Origin: Omphiscola glabra
Taxonomy: Eukaryota; Mollusca; Gastropoda; Lymnaeidae
Length of the DNA stretch: 64,000 nt
Direction of reading: 5' to 3'
Assembly: GCA_964017045.1 (NCBI GenBank)
Contig: OZ024808.1
Location: 5,783,284-5,847,283, forward strand
In this document: positions 1 through 11,830 of the stretch, piece after piece
Layout: each line of letters opens with the position of its first letter
Position numbering within the stretch: position 1 is the first letter of the stretch
The notes under the pieces: generated by a model
What the model saw: the letters and a program-made list of their open reading frames with translations, nothing else
What the model was told of the DNA's origin: nothing
Database searches by the model: none
Translations under genes and position numbers: made by a program

Positions 1-804
1 GCTAATTTATTTTTGGCGCCCTTGATATTTAAATAAAAATTTTAAAATTAGAGATTTTGCTGCGCCCTTTGAACTGGCGCAGGCCGGCGCCCTTGGCAAC
101 TGTCCCAATGCCAAGCCGTTGTTACGCCTCTGTGTAGAGCAGCTGAAGCGATATCCAGTTTAAAAATGTAGGTGTCACTTAACCTTAGACCATCGTGTGC
201 AATCAGCAACCCTTACGGTGCTGAGTACGATTTTAGGGGGTTTAAAGATGGGATGAGGATATTTTCTTAATTATCATTTCAATTTATGTTGCAAAGAAAG
301 GAGCTACTTAATTAATAAATGAATTTTGAACACAATATAGTTAAAAAGTTTCAATCACTTAAAAGCACTGCAAAACGTGATTTTATATGCTGAACGCAAA
401 TGGAAAAAACAAAACAACTTACTTATGATAATTAGACTACCTTTTATAAATATTTCCAAATATTACAAGAGTAAAAACGGGAAAAAAAACTTAATTAGAA
501 AGGTCTATACATTTTTATGGGTTTATAAAACTGGTAATTTTTATAAATCGTACATGAACGGCATAACTATTTTAAGAAGACATGAGTTGTTTACAAAAAC
601 AAAAGACTATATATTTATAAATGTGTGATTTTATCTAAGGGAAATCGTATGCAAAATAAAGTATATATTTCCCAATATTCAGTCGATTGAAATGTTTATT
701 TGTAATTTCAAAACGCTATAACATTTTTTCTGATATATTACAAATAACATCTTAGATATACTTAAAAACGCTTCTTTTTTAAAAAAAAAAAAAAATCCCC
801 ATAA
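1..804. other. AT-rich non-coding stretch
   Basis: No gene is visible. The sequence is AT-rich with long A and T runs. Positions 60-130 are richer in GC and contain a gccggcgccc-type string resembling the ends of hAT elements elsewhere in the window, but no paired terminus was found. The 83-codon open frame at 377-628 has the Lys/Asn/Ile/Tyr-rich composition expected by chance in AT-rich DNA. Confidence 0.5.
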
Positions 805-1635
805 TTTACACTAAATTGAACAAATTAGGAATAAGAATTTTTTCGAAAACTAGTACGAACAAATTCTTTTTTATAGAAATGACAATCGAAATGCTATTTT
901 TCTTTTTAGCTTTTTCATTCAAATTATAAAAAAAAAAAAATAATTTTAAAAAAATTCGTGCAAGTAGGTGGAGCGTAATAAATATAGGCTATGTATTTTT
1001 CTAACCTCCGTTAAACTGTTATGCAGGAAACATATTTACGAAAGTAGCATATTAAAAGAAAATACAAACGCTTTCGATATAATAATTGATGAAATGTGCA
1101 CTTTTGTATGCACCCGTTAAATTCTTAATTTAAAAAAAAACGTATCTCATTTTTTAAAGTTTCCGTTTTATATAACATTACACACATGGAATCGATTAAA
1201 TATATTTATTTTTTAAAGACTAATGTCATTATACAATTTATAATTTGCACCTATCCCTACTTTAAAAGTAATCCTTTTATGATGATATATAATTTGAAAA
1301 TAGATTGCGCATGATTGAGACTTAGCAAGAACTTATTATTAATTCTGTAGACCTTATTATTGATGTAAAGGTAATTAAATACAGTTTTATTAAAATCTTT
1401 AAAAATGCCCATATATTATTCTAACTATAGGAAGTAAGACATGGGCTGGAGCGGCCCGTACAATATTATTAATCGAATACTTTACGGATCATAAATATAT
1501 CTAACGTAGCGATATTTCATAGATTCCACTAATTGTAATCGGTTAAAGGCACCAGATACTATTCTTTTAAAAATTAAAAAAAAAGACATTGTAGTAGTTT
1601 TTAATTAAATTTTTTTTTATTATAATCGTTATATT
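805..1635 (+). repeat. Dispersed repeat family A, copy 1 (5' part)
   Basis: This stretch aligns by eye with 30824-31750. Shared landmarks in the same order are ttaaattgaacaaatta, aataaatataggcta, gaaatgtgcac, tgtatgcacc and ccactaattgtaatcggtta. No coding capacity is seen. The copy resumes at 2527 with the G-run/cgcac block that also closes the second copy, so the LINE fragment at 1640-2527 appears to have inserted into it. The class is unknown; an old non-autonomous transposon is likely. Confidence 0.6.
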
Positions 1636-1639
1636 TTTG

Positions 1640-2527
1640 TCCCCATTTCTGGTTCTGGTTCGGTACCTTGCTGCATCCATTTACTGGCATATGTGCAACG
1701 GTTGGGGAAGCGATGTTGCCATTCTAACGGCTCCTAGCAGATGCCAGGGCAGCCTGTAAGCTTTCGATCGTTGTCGAGTTCACGGCGGTATTGTCCAGGT
1801 TGTTCCAAGCGATTATGGTGCGTGGAGAGAATGATTGTTTATGTTGAACTGCGTTACAGTGAAGCATTTGCTATTGTTCCGGGTGTAATTTCTCATGGGG
1901 TTGTCAGAGGTTAAGTCAGTGTTTAGTGACTGTTTGGCTCTAATTAATCGGCCTGGCTTCTGTGGGGTAAGATATTTGTTTGCTGGGATGGCCGGCATTA
2001 GCCCCATGACCACTTTATATAAGAATGTTAGGCGGATCTTTTCTCGTCTGTCCTCGAGAGTGGGGATGTCAAATCTGTTCAAGAGGCCAGTAACGTAGCC
2101 AGGAGTGGTGGTTTTATAGTCACGTACTATGAAGCGCATTGCGTTACGTTGGATTCGCTCCAATTTGTCCACGTCTTGCTTTAGGTATGGGTCCCAGATG
2201 ATTGCACCATATATAGTATCGGACGGACTAGTCCAAGATAAGCAATTTGTTTGCAGGATGTTGGGCAGTGGCGCAGATTTCTTCTAATAAAACCTAGTGT
2301 GGAGTTTGCTTTTTTTGAAATTTTGTTTATGTGGGGTGACCATTTTAAGTTATTTGAGAAGAGAATTCCAAGGAATGGATTATTTGTTACTTGTTGAAGG
2401 ATTGTCCTGTTTAGGGTGTACATATAGCTTGATGTTTGTTTTTTGAGATGCTCATTATGTAGCATTTGGTTTCATTAAATTTCATGCCCCATTTGTCTGC
2501 CCAATTCATAAGGAACTCCTGAGTCTA
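1640..2527 (-). mobile_element. Degraded non-LTR retrotransposon (RT C-terminal half)
   Basis: On the minus strand a reverse-transcriptase palm/thumb and C-terminal region can be read in pieces: a segment near 2527-2470 with WADKWGMKFN, then NNPFLGILFSNNLKWSPHIN (2465-2181), then DKLERIQRNAMRFIV (2172-1813), then a C-terminal TIIAWNNL-type segment near 1815-1735. At least two frameshifts separate them (about 2180 and 1825), so it is dead. LERIQRNA and AWNNL motifs are typical of Jockey/CR1/RTE-like LINE C-termini; the exact clade cannot be fixed. It sits inside dispersed repeat family A. Confidence 0.75.
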
Positions 2528-2603
2528 TTGGGGGGGGGGGGGGGCGCACGTGACTCTCCCCACCTTCCCCCCCATCCCCCGGAGAGATGGTTGAAAGAAA
2601 CCC
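2527..2603 (+). repeat. Dispersed repeat family A, copy 1 (3' part)
   Basis: A G-run followed by cgcacgtgactctcccc and gaaagaaaccctg matches the end of the second copy at about 31768-31812, which has cgcacttgactttcccc and gaaagaaaccctg. About 30 extra bases lie between the two blocks here. It continues the copy interrupted by the LINE at 1640-2527. Confidence 0.55.
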
Positions 2604-2939
2604 TGTTACCCATCCCTATAGGTTCGAGTTTTCTCGAGAGGATATGGATCCCAGTGAGATTCCGATCACGTGAAAATGCCGATCCCAGTTTGATCCCGTT
2701 ACACGATGGGATCGAGTTACTGGTGGGTTCAATTTACTGATGGATCTCGTTAACGTTAAAATACATTTTTATTTCCCCGTATAACTATATAACAATTTCT
2801 CGAACATTCTGGAACATTCTAGATTAAATTTAATATCCCCATCGAAACGTGTCAACAATAATTTTCTAAGTAGGCCCTAATTATTTTTCGAACACGAAAA
2901 ATTATACAGCTCAATGCACTACTAGAACTATAGTACATT

Positions 2940-3600
2940 TAATTTGACAGAGGGGCCCCAGCTAGGGCCCATTCCAACATTGGCCCCATAAAAATCATTC
3001 AGATAAATTATGGAGTTAAAATTAAAAATTCGTCTCATTAAAATCTATTTAATAATGCCATAGTTAGGCCTATAGCGTTTTAAAGTTATCGAGCTTTCTG
3101 GAGAATCAGTTTTCTAGGGGGCCCCATAAAAATTATTCATTTAAAATGTAAAATTTGTCCTATTAAAACCTATTTGATATAATAGAAAGAATTGCTTTTT
3201 AAAGTTATCGAACGTTCTGGTGAATTCTAGAATGGACATTCTTAGTTTTAAATCCACCGATATTTCAATACGGGCAATGTTTTGCTACTACGCTAGGCCT
3301 ATATCAATCAAGTCACATAGAACCTATAGTGTTGTCTAAGTCTATTGATATTTATATAGCTTATATAAGGAAAAATGAAATGGGGCCCCCTGCCCTAGAG
3401 GAATGGATATTATGAGTTCAGTCCACTTCTGTATTTGAATATGGATAATCAAGTGTAGTTGTAGTAAGTTTGGTCAATATCCATCTATTCACGTAGGAGT
3501 ACTTATTTGTCATTTTATTTACATAGCTTATAGAAAAAAAAACGAATTCGGGGCCCCCGGCCCCAAAAGGAATGTTTTAGAAAGTTCATAATCCCCCTTT
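2940..3600 (+). repeat. Locally duplicated ggggcccc-containing repeat
   Basis: About 2950-3110 and 3112-3240 are diverged direct copies, sharing ggccccataaaaat, attcattt/attcagat, aaaacctattt and ttaaagttatcgag/ac followed by ttctgg. A second pair starts with ggggccccc at about 3382 and 3551 and continues through aggaatg and gatccatc/atatccatc. No ORF of interest. Positions 2604-2940 hold nothing recognisable. Confidence 0.5.
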
Positions 3601-4210
3601 ATTGGTTTCTGGACAATGATGGATATATGTGCCAAGTTAGGTCAAGATCCATCAATGTAAAAGCCATTGTGGAACAAACAAAAAAACCCACAAACAAATC
3701 ATATGATAATATTCTAATGACCCACCCACTTTCAAATCGTAGATTTATTTCACCAAATATTTCAGAAAAACAAACGAAAATAGTAAGCACATAACACATT
3801 TGATATTTAAGAAATTTAAGAATCGTGTTCAAAAGTTTCAAAAATTTTTGGAATATTTTTTGCCATTGCTCAAATTATTTATGTTTTATAAATTAAAAAA
3901 ATGATTCACAAAATGATACAGATACATTCTTCAGTAAATGAGTCTGGTAAATCTCAATAATGCTAGTTACTCTTTTTGTAAAGAAAAAAAAAAGAATGTC
4001 AGTGGCATCATATTTCCTTCAACACCACCTTGAAAAAGAGTGATTTTTGAGGATTTTGGTTGAAGGCTAGGGCGGTAAAATTGAAAGAATGAGTCCCCCC
4101 CCCCCCCCACGTTTCAGCTCGATAGGTTGACGAGAAGTGGGTCAATTAGCCGTCCAAATATTTTGTCAATCCGCCAGCCACGAATAAACGCAAAGTTAAT
4201 CTAACGGACT
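3600..4210 (+). repeat. Dispersed repeat family B, copy 1
   Basis: The segment near 4108-4190 (gtttcagctcgataggttga, agaagtgggtcaattagccg, tccgccagcca) recurs at about 10898-10970 and, weaker and inverted, at about 32365-32400 (acccacttcccgtcaacc). The upstream part with gacccaccc also has a counterpart near 10840. A C-run of 15 lies at about 4086-4100. No coding sequence. Confidence 0.55.
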
Positions 4211-6038
4211 TAAAAAGAGCAATATTTTTTCTTTCAAAGAGCAGCAGATTGCAGACATCTGAACAAGTCAAAGGATGTCATTATCTTGTCTGTGCAAAAT
4301 ATAAAATATTCCTTTTACGTTTAAACTTAGATTTTTGAAAATGCTTTCCCTTGTATTGCTCGTTTGTATAATATTCATGAAAAAAATTCGACTCCGTTGT
4401 CACAGCTGTACTTCGTGGTGGTACAGAAATGTAAATAAGTTATGTAATTTATTAGTGATAAAAATAAAATACTAAATAATAAGTAGTTTAAACTAGACTA
4501 TGACACACAAATTTACCAATGTAGGTAAAGCGTTATGATTTTAGAACAGGTTGGATTGTAAAACGTTCCTGTCAAATCTCCATATGCCTGAGATGATATT
4601 TTTTAAGTACATGTAATTTTTTACTACTCTGTAATGATGCCTTTCTTTTCATTTTTAATGAATGGAGACAGCAAATGTTCATATGACCTGGCGCTTAACA
4701 TATTAAAGTTAAATAACTCTAATAAGTGGCTAGTAGGAATTAAGTTACCTGTCATATAATGGAAACTTGTTTTAAATAAATATTTTGGCACAATTAAACA
4801 TGCTATAGAAATGTGTTTATTATTAAGATTTATGATTTTTGAATTGTGCCTTTCTTTTATTAAGAAAATAATTAATTTAAAAAACAACCTTTAATAACAT
4901 GAGCAGTAGTAGAGAGAAATTAAAACACAATTGTTATTTTTTTATTATATTGTAGACACAGTTTATTTGTAGAAACCAACAAATAGAAAAGTTGTTAAGT
5001 GGCTTTGAAAGGATGACATGGAACATTGTGTGGCCAGTTTGTACACAGCTCTTACACAAATGACATCTGGTTCTTTATTAACAATGTCATTTAAAATGGG
5101 CAATCTCATGCCCCATTACATCATGTTCTTTTCGATTGTGGTCATTAAACAAACAAATAGGTCTGGATGTAGAAAAGGTATAAAAGTGGTTAAAAATAGA
5201 TTTGATATAAAATAAATGAACAAGTTTTTTTTTTACACCGCAAAAAATTGACAGGGATTAATAATGATACAAATATACTAACATCAAAATACAAGTTTTA
5301 AAAAAGTATTAAAGTAAAAAAACATTATCGTCTGATGTAGGATATTTACAGGCAAGGTACAGGACCTTACAGGTACAGTTATATACATTTTAAAATTAGA
5401 AATGTTAATGTATATGCACAGTGTCTCATTTGCTTATACGCATATAACTAGTTAATGTTTAAAAAATTTACAGGCTTAGGTGAGGGCAGTATGATATAAA
5501 GATAGTGTTCCTATCAACACAAAAGACGATGCTGAAATTGGAGGGTGGCTGTTTAGAAGTGGGGTGTGTGTTAACTTAGGAGCTCCGCCTCTTAATTATT
5601 ATCATTCTGAAAAAAATCATAAATGAGAAAAGACGATGAAAAAAAAATGTTTGGGGGTGGGGTTGGTTCTCATGCCACAAACACCCATATGTGATTATTA
5701 TTTACATTGGTAAAGTTTGTGATGCAATGTGACATTTACATATGTATTTATATACAAGACATGGTATGATTACATATGTTATATTTGGTATCTATATATA
5801 GTGTATATACATATATGTGTGTATGTGTGTGTGTGTGTATTAGCATTCTCATTTACATTGGATACATCCTCATACAATAGGAAATACATAGTTTCATTGT
5901 TAATAAACATAACACATGTATGATACATGGGTGCAGTGATCAGCTTCAGAATGAAGACATCTTGACAAGCTTGAATCTAGGATGTAACATGTCACAAATA
6001 TACGATGTAAAGATCAACACCTAACATAGCAACTTTTT
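4211..6038. other. AT-rich intergenic DNA
   Basis: No gene was recognised. It contains a TATA/TG microsatellite at about 5780-5840. The small frames at 4624-4887 and 5018-5215 have no recognisable domain and no neighbouring splice signals that I can support. Confidence 0.45.
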
Positions 6039-6405
6039 TAGCACTGATATTTAGGTAACTACTTGAACACTGATATTTAGATGACTACTTGAACACTGAT
6101 ATTTAGATGACTACTTGAACACTGATATTTAGATGACTACTTGAAGACTGATATTTAGATGACTACTTGAAGACTGATATTTAGATGACTACTTGAAGAC
6201 TGATATTTAGATGACTACTTGAACACTGATATTTAGATGACTACTTGAACACTGATATTTAGATGACTACTTGAACACTGATATTTAGATGACTACTTGA
6301 AGACTGATATTTAGATGACTACTTGAACACTGATATTTAGATGACTACTTGAACACTGATATTTAGATGACTACTTGAACACTGATATTTAGGTGACTAC
6401 TTGTA
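6039..6405 (+). repeat. 26-bp minisatellite, about 14 copies
   Basis: Unit gaacactgatatttagatga + ctactt, with gaagactg variants, repeated head to tail. It lies 3' of the serine protease gene (minus strand), beyond the stop codon at 6783. Confidence 0.9.
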
Positions 6406-6782
6406 AACTGACTTCTTTGTCTTTGTTGTAGAATATTGAAGTTCCATATAAGGTTACATCTTTTATTCTGCTGTAGATGAATAAGGTCTCGTCTTGGACT
6501 CTGGTGTAATTGGGTAGAATCACAACATAATCCCTTTTTAGTTCATTCTTAGTCTCTGCTATAGGTGGGTTTCCAATAAATCAAATTGGCAATCTTCCAT
6601 GGCACTATGTTGTTCCTAATGGATTGGACATACTATGAACAGCACATTGCTGCCAGCTTTCATTTTAATCCATGTAAATAATGTTCACATATTTTGTTAT
6701 ATTCCATTGTTATTGAGCAAATTGACTTGAATGTAAGTAAACCTTGTATCCCTCTTGGATGGCCTCATCTCTGTGTGAGATT

Positions 6783-6965
6783 CTACAGGTACCTGAGCCA
6801 CTCAAAGTAATCAAGGTGCTCATAGACCCAATCCATGTAGTTTGGGAGTCGGGTGAAGACATTGGGGAAATTTGTGGCCGAGCAGTTGTTGATAAGCCAG
6901 GACATAACCCCAGCCACATAGAACCTTCCTTGGTCCTCACACATTAGTGGTCCCCCTGAGTCCCC
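6783..6965 (-). CDS. Protease last exon with catalytic Ser
   Basis: Acceptor tcacag, then GGGGACTCAGG. It encodes [33 protein letters not shown] and a C-terminal extension ending FEWLRYL before the stop. Confidence 0.9.
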   Translation of the reverse strand, partial: GDSGGPLMCEDQGRFYVAGVMSWLINNCSATNFPNVFTRLPNYMDWVYEHLDYFEWLRYL

Positions 6966-9900
6966 CTGTGACATTGGAGCAGGTTTTAAAAGAATTTAGT
7001 CAAATAAGGACAATGATAAAAAAAGTATTTAAAATATAAAAATTGATGTAAATAATGATTCAGAAAAAATATTCAGTTTTTGTTAGCAATCAAATAGCAA
7101 ACGCATTATTATCTATAATTGCAAAGCGTCTACATTTAGCTATTTAAATATATATGCCTATCAAAGTTATACAGTCATTACATTTTTCATTAATTTTTTC
7201 CCCTCAAAATTTCTTCAGTAAATTTAAATAATATGAAAGTGTTTATACACAGAAATATACTTCAATTGACAAACAAGACACATATACAATATTTACTGGA
7301 TGAAATAAACAAATATGTTCATAGTTAAACAAAAAGTTTAATTATAGCTAAGAAAACTTTAACAAGTAGTGTATTTTTTCTTTAAGCAACTAGCAAGGCG
7401 CGGTAAAACCCAGAAGAATGGCTAATATACATTTTTCTGAGGGAAGTGTATAATGGTGTGTCAAGTATCGACATGGGCATTAGATCTGTCACTAGCAGTG
7501 ACAGCCTGAACTTGTACTGGGGCATTAGATCTGTCAATAGCAGTGAGAGCCAGCACTTGTACTGCCTACTTACGTAACAAGCTCCTGTGTCTCCATAACC
7601 CAGGCAGACCTGAGTTTCCAGGACATCAATGTTGACCTTGCCCCACATTTCTGCACATTCCTCATTGGCCACTACATCAACAGGGACCTCATTCATGGTA
7701 TTCTCTGTCCCTCCAGTACCTGGTCATGATAAAAATTAGTCCTGATGACATGTGTCAAACACACAATAATAATTTGTACTGATGGCATCAATATTTTCCA
7801 ATTCCGTTAATATCATGTTATTCATGTAACAACTCTCCCACTAAAATAAATAAAATGGTGATCTCTTCTAATTTCAAGGACCGCACAATTCTCTAATCAT
7901 ATTAAATTTGCTTTTTAAATTACAAGTTAATAGAGATCTAAAAAAGTTAAATTGCCAATGCAAATTTGAAAAGTCAATTGTTTTTTTAAAATTTATGTAC
8001 GCTTTTAAAAACTCCTATTATGTGAAGAGTTAATCCAAGGATCCCACAAAATTAGAACAACATAAAATATCAGACAAATTTTACTAAGTTTCTAGAATAT
8101 GGTGAAGTTTGCTGGAATAGTGATCTCATAGAAGGCGAATTCTATAAATGCTTAGCTCTACCCCCCCCCCAAACCACACACAAATCAATGCTAGAATGCC
8201 CTCACTCCCTCGATTGTATAGCGTTCTTACCTCTAGGCCCCCCCCCCACCTTTTCACACAATGCTAGAATGTCCTTACCCCTGGTCTCGCCCCAGCCACT
8301 GATCCAACAATGAGTGCCAGCTCCAAGTTGCATACTCCTGTCTGGTAGACAAGCTGTCTGAACATCGCCCGAGGTCAGATCTACGGGTAAGTCCAGCTCT
8401 AGCAGAGCCACGTCATTTGGGAAGTTGCTTGTCCGGACATAGTCAGGATGCTGTCAATTACAAAGAATTCATGTGAAAACAAAATGTTGTTAACGAGGTC
8501 TTCTTATTGTGCTTCTAACATATGTGATTGGGATCTTTTCAATCTGATTGGTTGAGATGTTAATGATTCTGTTTAGGGGGGTAATTTAAACTGATTGCGG
8601 TGCTCGTGAATATAATAGGATGTCGTAGTGTCTCTAATTGGGGTGCTAATGATAGAGTAAGTGGTGCTAATGAACCTGGTTGTGGGTGCTAATGAATTTG
8701 ATTGGGGGTGCTAATGAACCTGATTGTGGGTGCTAATGAATCTTGGAGGTGCTAATGAATCTGATTGGGGTGCTAATGAACCTGATTGTGGGTGCTAATG
8801 AATCTGATTGGGGGTGCTAATGAACCTGATTGGGGCTGCTAATGAATCTGATTAGGGGGCTCATGTATATTGAATCATAATCTTTAAACTACCTATCAAA
8901 CTTTGATCTCAACATTTTCTGTACTAATGTATTATATGACCCCTAAATGACCCCCAAGCGGCTAGCTGATCGTGAACTCAATTAAACAAACTTACACTTA
9001 TGACTCGAACAACGTCTCTGTAGATCTCGTTTCCAGACACAGTGTCAAGATCATAGTCTGCCATGACCACTCGCCAGTTTCGTATGTCCCCATAGAATGA
9101 CCTGGTGATGAGATGTGTTTAAATGTGACATTCGTGTTTAAATGTGGCGTTCGTGTTTAAATGTGACATTTATGTATACATGCGACATTCATGTGTTTAA
9201 ATGTGACATTCGTGTTTAAATGTGACATGCATGAGTCAAAATCTCTGGAATCTCAGAATCAATCACAAGATCACGAAAACTATGCCTGTACACATCCATT
9301 TCGCTATTTACGAAAACGCAAAATCTATGAATTTACTTATTTCTGAAAAAGAAATTTTGTTTGGCTGCAAATTTTATTTTTATCGTTTCATTGGAAATTT
9401 TTTAAAAATTTAAATCAAAATTATAAGTAATAGAAAAAACAGTACTTTACAGTACCTAAAGAGTACGCAAATATAGGAAATTATGACAAGTAAAATGTGG
9501 CAGTGTATAATAACTTAACGGAGAAAAACATTACTATAAATGACTGATGGTATGAGTGAAGAAAACTATTACAGAATATAACAGAGTAGGTGTGTATAAA
9601 AAAGGTAGATGTTTCTAAAAAAAAGTGTAGGTAAGTCTAATAGAGTAGGTGCGTTTAAAGTAATAGATGTTTCTGACAGAATAAGTGCGTCTTACAGGTT
9701 ACTGGAAATTTGTTTGAAAGAAATTTCGTCGACGGGAAATTGATCGACGGAAGTTTGGTCTTTTTGAACGCACTATACTATATAGAAATTTGATTGATCG
9801 TGTGAACTGAAAATAAAATTCGATCAAATTTTCAAATAAAATTTCGAACAAGCTTTAGTCTAGCTGTTATATTTATGTCGACCAAACTTCCATCGATCAA

Positions 9901-10267
9901 TTTTTTCTTTCAAATAAATTTCCGGATACGCGTCTTACATAACAGTTGTGTTTAAAAGAGAAGTTTTGTTTAAATAGGAAAGGTGCGTTTAAGAGTAGGC
10001 GTGTCTAAAAAGGAAAGGTGTGCCTAAGAGTAGGTGTGTCTCACGTTATATGATGTGAGTCCATAGATGAGATGTAAAAAAGCCTCTCTTACCCCTCAAC
10101 ACAGTGTGCCGCTGTAAGCACCCATCTCTCGTGCACCAGGACACCGCCGCACCTGTGCCATGGTGTGGTTGAGGTAATGATCTGTAAGGACACCTGCCAA
10201 GGCCACTGACCGGAGCGAGACTTCCGTCCACCAATAATCAGAGGTCTGGCCAAGACTCCACACTTAT
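6783..10267 (-). CDS. Chymotrypsin-family (S1A) serine protease, five exons
   Basis: A complete trypsin-fold domain can be spliced from five minus-strand exons (10267-10093, 9101-8996, 8450-8279, 7719-7574, 6965-6783), all with AG/GT boundaries and compatible phases. The catalytic triad is present: His in LTAAHC, Asp in NDVALLEL, Ser in GDSGGP. The N-terminal IIGG motif is followed by QWPWQVSLQ. Cysteines occur at all positions for the five usual disulfides (1-122, 42-58, 136-201, 168-182, 191-220). By chymotrypsin numbering position 189 is Gly, 216 is Leu and 226 is Asn, so this is neither a classical trypsin nor a classical chymotrypsin pocket. The residue before IIGG is Leu rather than Arg. 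The first exon enters with a split codon, so a propeptide/signal exon must lie upstream (above 10267) but was not found. Likely secreted; substrate unknown. Confidence 0.9.
7574..7719 (-). CDS. Protease exon leading into the S1 pocket
   Basis: Acceptor atgaccag, then GTACTGGAGG, completing the Gly codon from the preceding exon. It ends with GDTGACY and the donor gtaagt. The next exon begins GDSGGP, so the usual ACQGDSGGP reads ACYGDSGGP here. Confidence 0.87.
8279..8450 (-). CDS. Protease exon with catalytic Asp
   Basis: Acceptor attgacag, then CATCCTGAC. It encodes [19 protein letters not shown] and ends at the [10 protein letters not shown] motif with donor gtaagg. The C-run at about 8239-8248 just downstream lies in the intron. 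Confidence 0.88.
8640..8860 (+). repeat. About 22-bp intronic minisatellite
   Basis: Variants of gggtgctaatgaacctgatt, about ten irregular copies, lie inside the protease intron between the exons at 9101-8996 and 8450-8279. Confidence 0.8.
8996..9101 (-). CDS. Protease exon between His and Asp motifs
   Basis: Bounded by atcaccag and by the donor gtaagt after GTCATAAGT. It encodes [12 protein letters not shown] through RDVVRVIS. The first base completes the Gly codon begun in the previous exon; it ends in phase 0. Confidence 0.87.
9104..9236 (+). repeat. About 19-bp intronic minisatellite
   Basis: Imperfect copies of atgtgacattcgtgtttaa begin just past the exon boundary at 9101, in the intron toward exon 10267-10093. 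Confidence 0.75.
10093..10267 (-). CDS. Protease exon with IIGG motif and catalytic His
   Basis: The acceptor cttacag precedes ATAAGTGT, and a donor gtaagag follows GTTGAGGG. The exon encodes the CGVLARPL activation peptide end, [12 protein letters not shown] and LTAAHC. It starts with the last two bases of a codon and ends two bases into the next. Confidence 0.88.
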
Positions 10268-10814
10268 CTGTAAGTCAAAGTGAAGTCACGTGAACATTTC
10301 ATGAAACATATACAATACTGGTCACGTGACAAGTCTTGATTGAATTAAAACAACAACATCTCAACACTGTTCCATACAACTCAATGTATGGTAGAATTTG
10401 ACCTTCATTGCTGACCCCCCACCACCACACAAACAAGACTAGGTCAATGTTTTGTGGACTCAACTGATGATGCTGAGGCTGAAAGAATTTGTTTCGTTTG
10501 TTTTAAAAATCATTCCATGAAAAACTTGAGCCGTTTGTCCTGAAATGTGTAAGCAACGTGAAAAAAAAAGGGGGGGGGGGCTGGGTATAATGAAAAAATA
10601 ATAACAAGCCAACAATACTACATGATAGATCTACGAATACTACGCCATATAAAATGAAACAACACATGTACAAACAAAGTGTGTCGTATCAATACTTTAT
10701 CAAGTGTAATATCGAGCAATTGGAAAAAAGGGGCGTTGCAAATTTGACAAAACATGTCTTGAAGTAACGCACGTTATAAGAACCCCAATTAGTGCTTCCC
10801 CAAGGCTCACATTT

Positions 10815-10990
10815 TACGCCCCTGAGTTGTATTAATATTCCAATGACCCACCGCTTTTGTAAAAAAAATTTTGTTATCGGCAACTATGCCAGTGCCAAGT
10901 TTCAGCTCGATAGGTTGAGGGGAAGTGGGTCAATTAGCCGTCCGTAGAATTTTGCCAGCCAGCCATGAACAAAAGAAAAATGATTTAAAG
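10815..10990 (+). repeat. Dispersed repeat family B, copy 2
   Basis: Contains agtttcagctcgataggttg, gaagtgggtcaattagccgt and gccagccagcca, matching 4100-4190. It lies just upstream of the first recognised protease exon. Confidence 0.6.
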
Positions 10991-11639
10991 GATTTTTAAA
11001 AAGTGTAGATAGGTGGCGCTGATGACTTTCAGTTTAACATTTTGGATTTAGGAGAAATATCTTGACTTCGGTGAACTCCTTTGTTTGACAATCCATGCTT
11101 CGGCCCAGAAGGTTCCTTGAGGAAAAGTCCGCACCAAAAACTTCAGATATTTCTACACCTATACATTTCAACAATTACACATTGTAAATAGCAACGTCAT
11201 GTCTTCCGATAGCAACTGTATACAGTCACATAGAAAGACGTGCGGTCACGTAGCAACGTTATATTGTCACATAGCAACGGCATTACAAACCGCCAACTCA
11301 TGGAAAAGCCAGTAACAATTTCAGTTCTCTGGTTAGTTTATCATTAACTGGACTTTCTTAGTAACGAACTCCTTAAACATTGCTCATATTTTCTGGCTTT
11401 TAATAGAAAATGTTGGAACATCGCCAGATGTAACTTCCTGTTGTTGGAGGGCTATATTCAAGTTAATCCTCTTACTTAATAAGTTAATATTGCTTCTTTG
11501 TACATTTTGATATCAGGGTTTTTATTGTGTACAACTGTTCCATCTGTTCTGTCGTAATTTGTACAACTTCCTCCGTTGTTATAATTAAACATATGTTGTT
11601 GTTAGCCTTCTTTAATAATATATGTGTTAATGTTACCAT
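10991..11639. other. Non-coding, nothing recognised
   Basis: No exon or repeat could be supported. Positions 11190-11290 contain a loose iteration of 'cacatagcaacgt'-like words. Confidence 0.4.
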
Positions 11640-11647
11640 CCCAAACC

Positions 11648-11830
11648 CAGTGGCGTAGCGAGCTTAACTCGCGCCCGGGGCACAATACCTTTTTAGCGCC
11701 CCCAAATACCTTTTTAGCGCCCCCCTATTCGAAAACCATACAATATTATAGTAAAATATACCATTTGGCGCCCATTTGGGGGTAGCGCCCGGGGCATGAT
11801 GCCCCCCTTGCCCCCCTCACTACGCCACTG
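11648..11830. mobile_element. hAT-type MITE with perfect 8-bp TSD
   Basis: The left end cagtggcgtagcgagc and the right end ending ctacgccactg are inverted repeats. The element is 183 bp and is flanked on both sides by the identical 8-mer cccaaacc (11640-11647 and 11831-11838). An 8-bp duplication plus a CAGTG...CACTG terminus is the hAT signature. There is no ORF, so it is non-autonomous. Internal blocks of gcgccccc repeat near both ends. Confidence 0.93.

Noticed and set aside
1895..2740. Plus-strand ORFs at 1895-2098 and 2528-2740
   Set aside because: The first is antisense to a LINE RT; the second is a read-through of a G-run and flanking repeat.
6744..6947. Plus-strand ORF opposite the last protease exon
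   Set aside because: Antisense shadow of the GDSGGP exon.
7382..7573. C-terminal part of the frame after the TGAC motif of the protease exon
   Set aside because: It lies past a strong gtaagt donor and lacks GDSGGP, so it is intron; the catalytic Ser comes from the next exon.
10046..10234. 62-codon frame over the first protease exon
   Set aside because: Wrong frame; the correct frame gives IIGG and TAAHC and splices at 10093.
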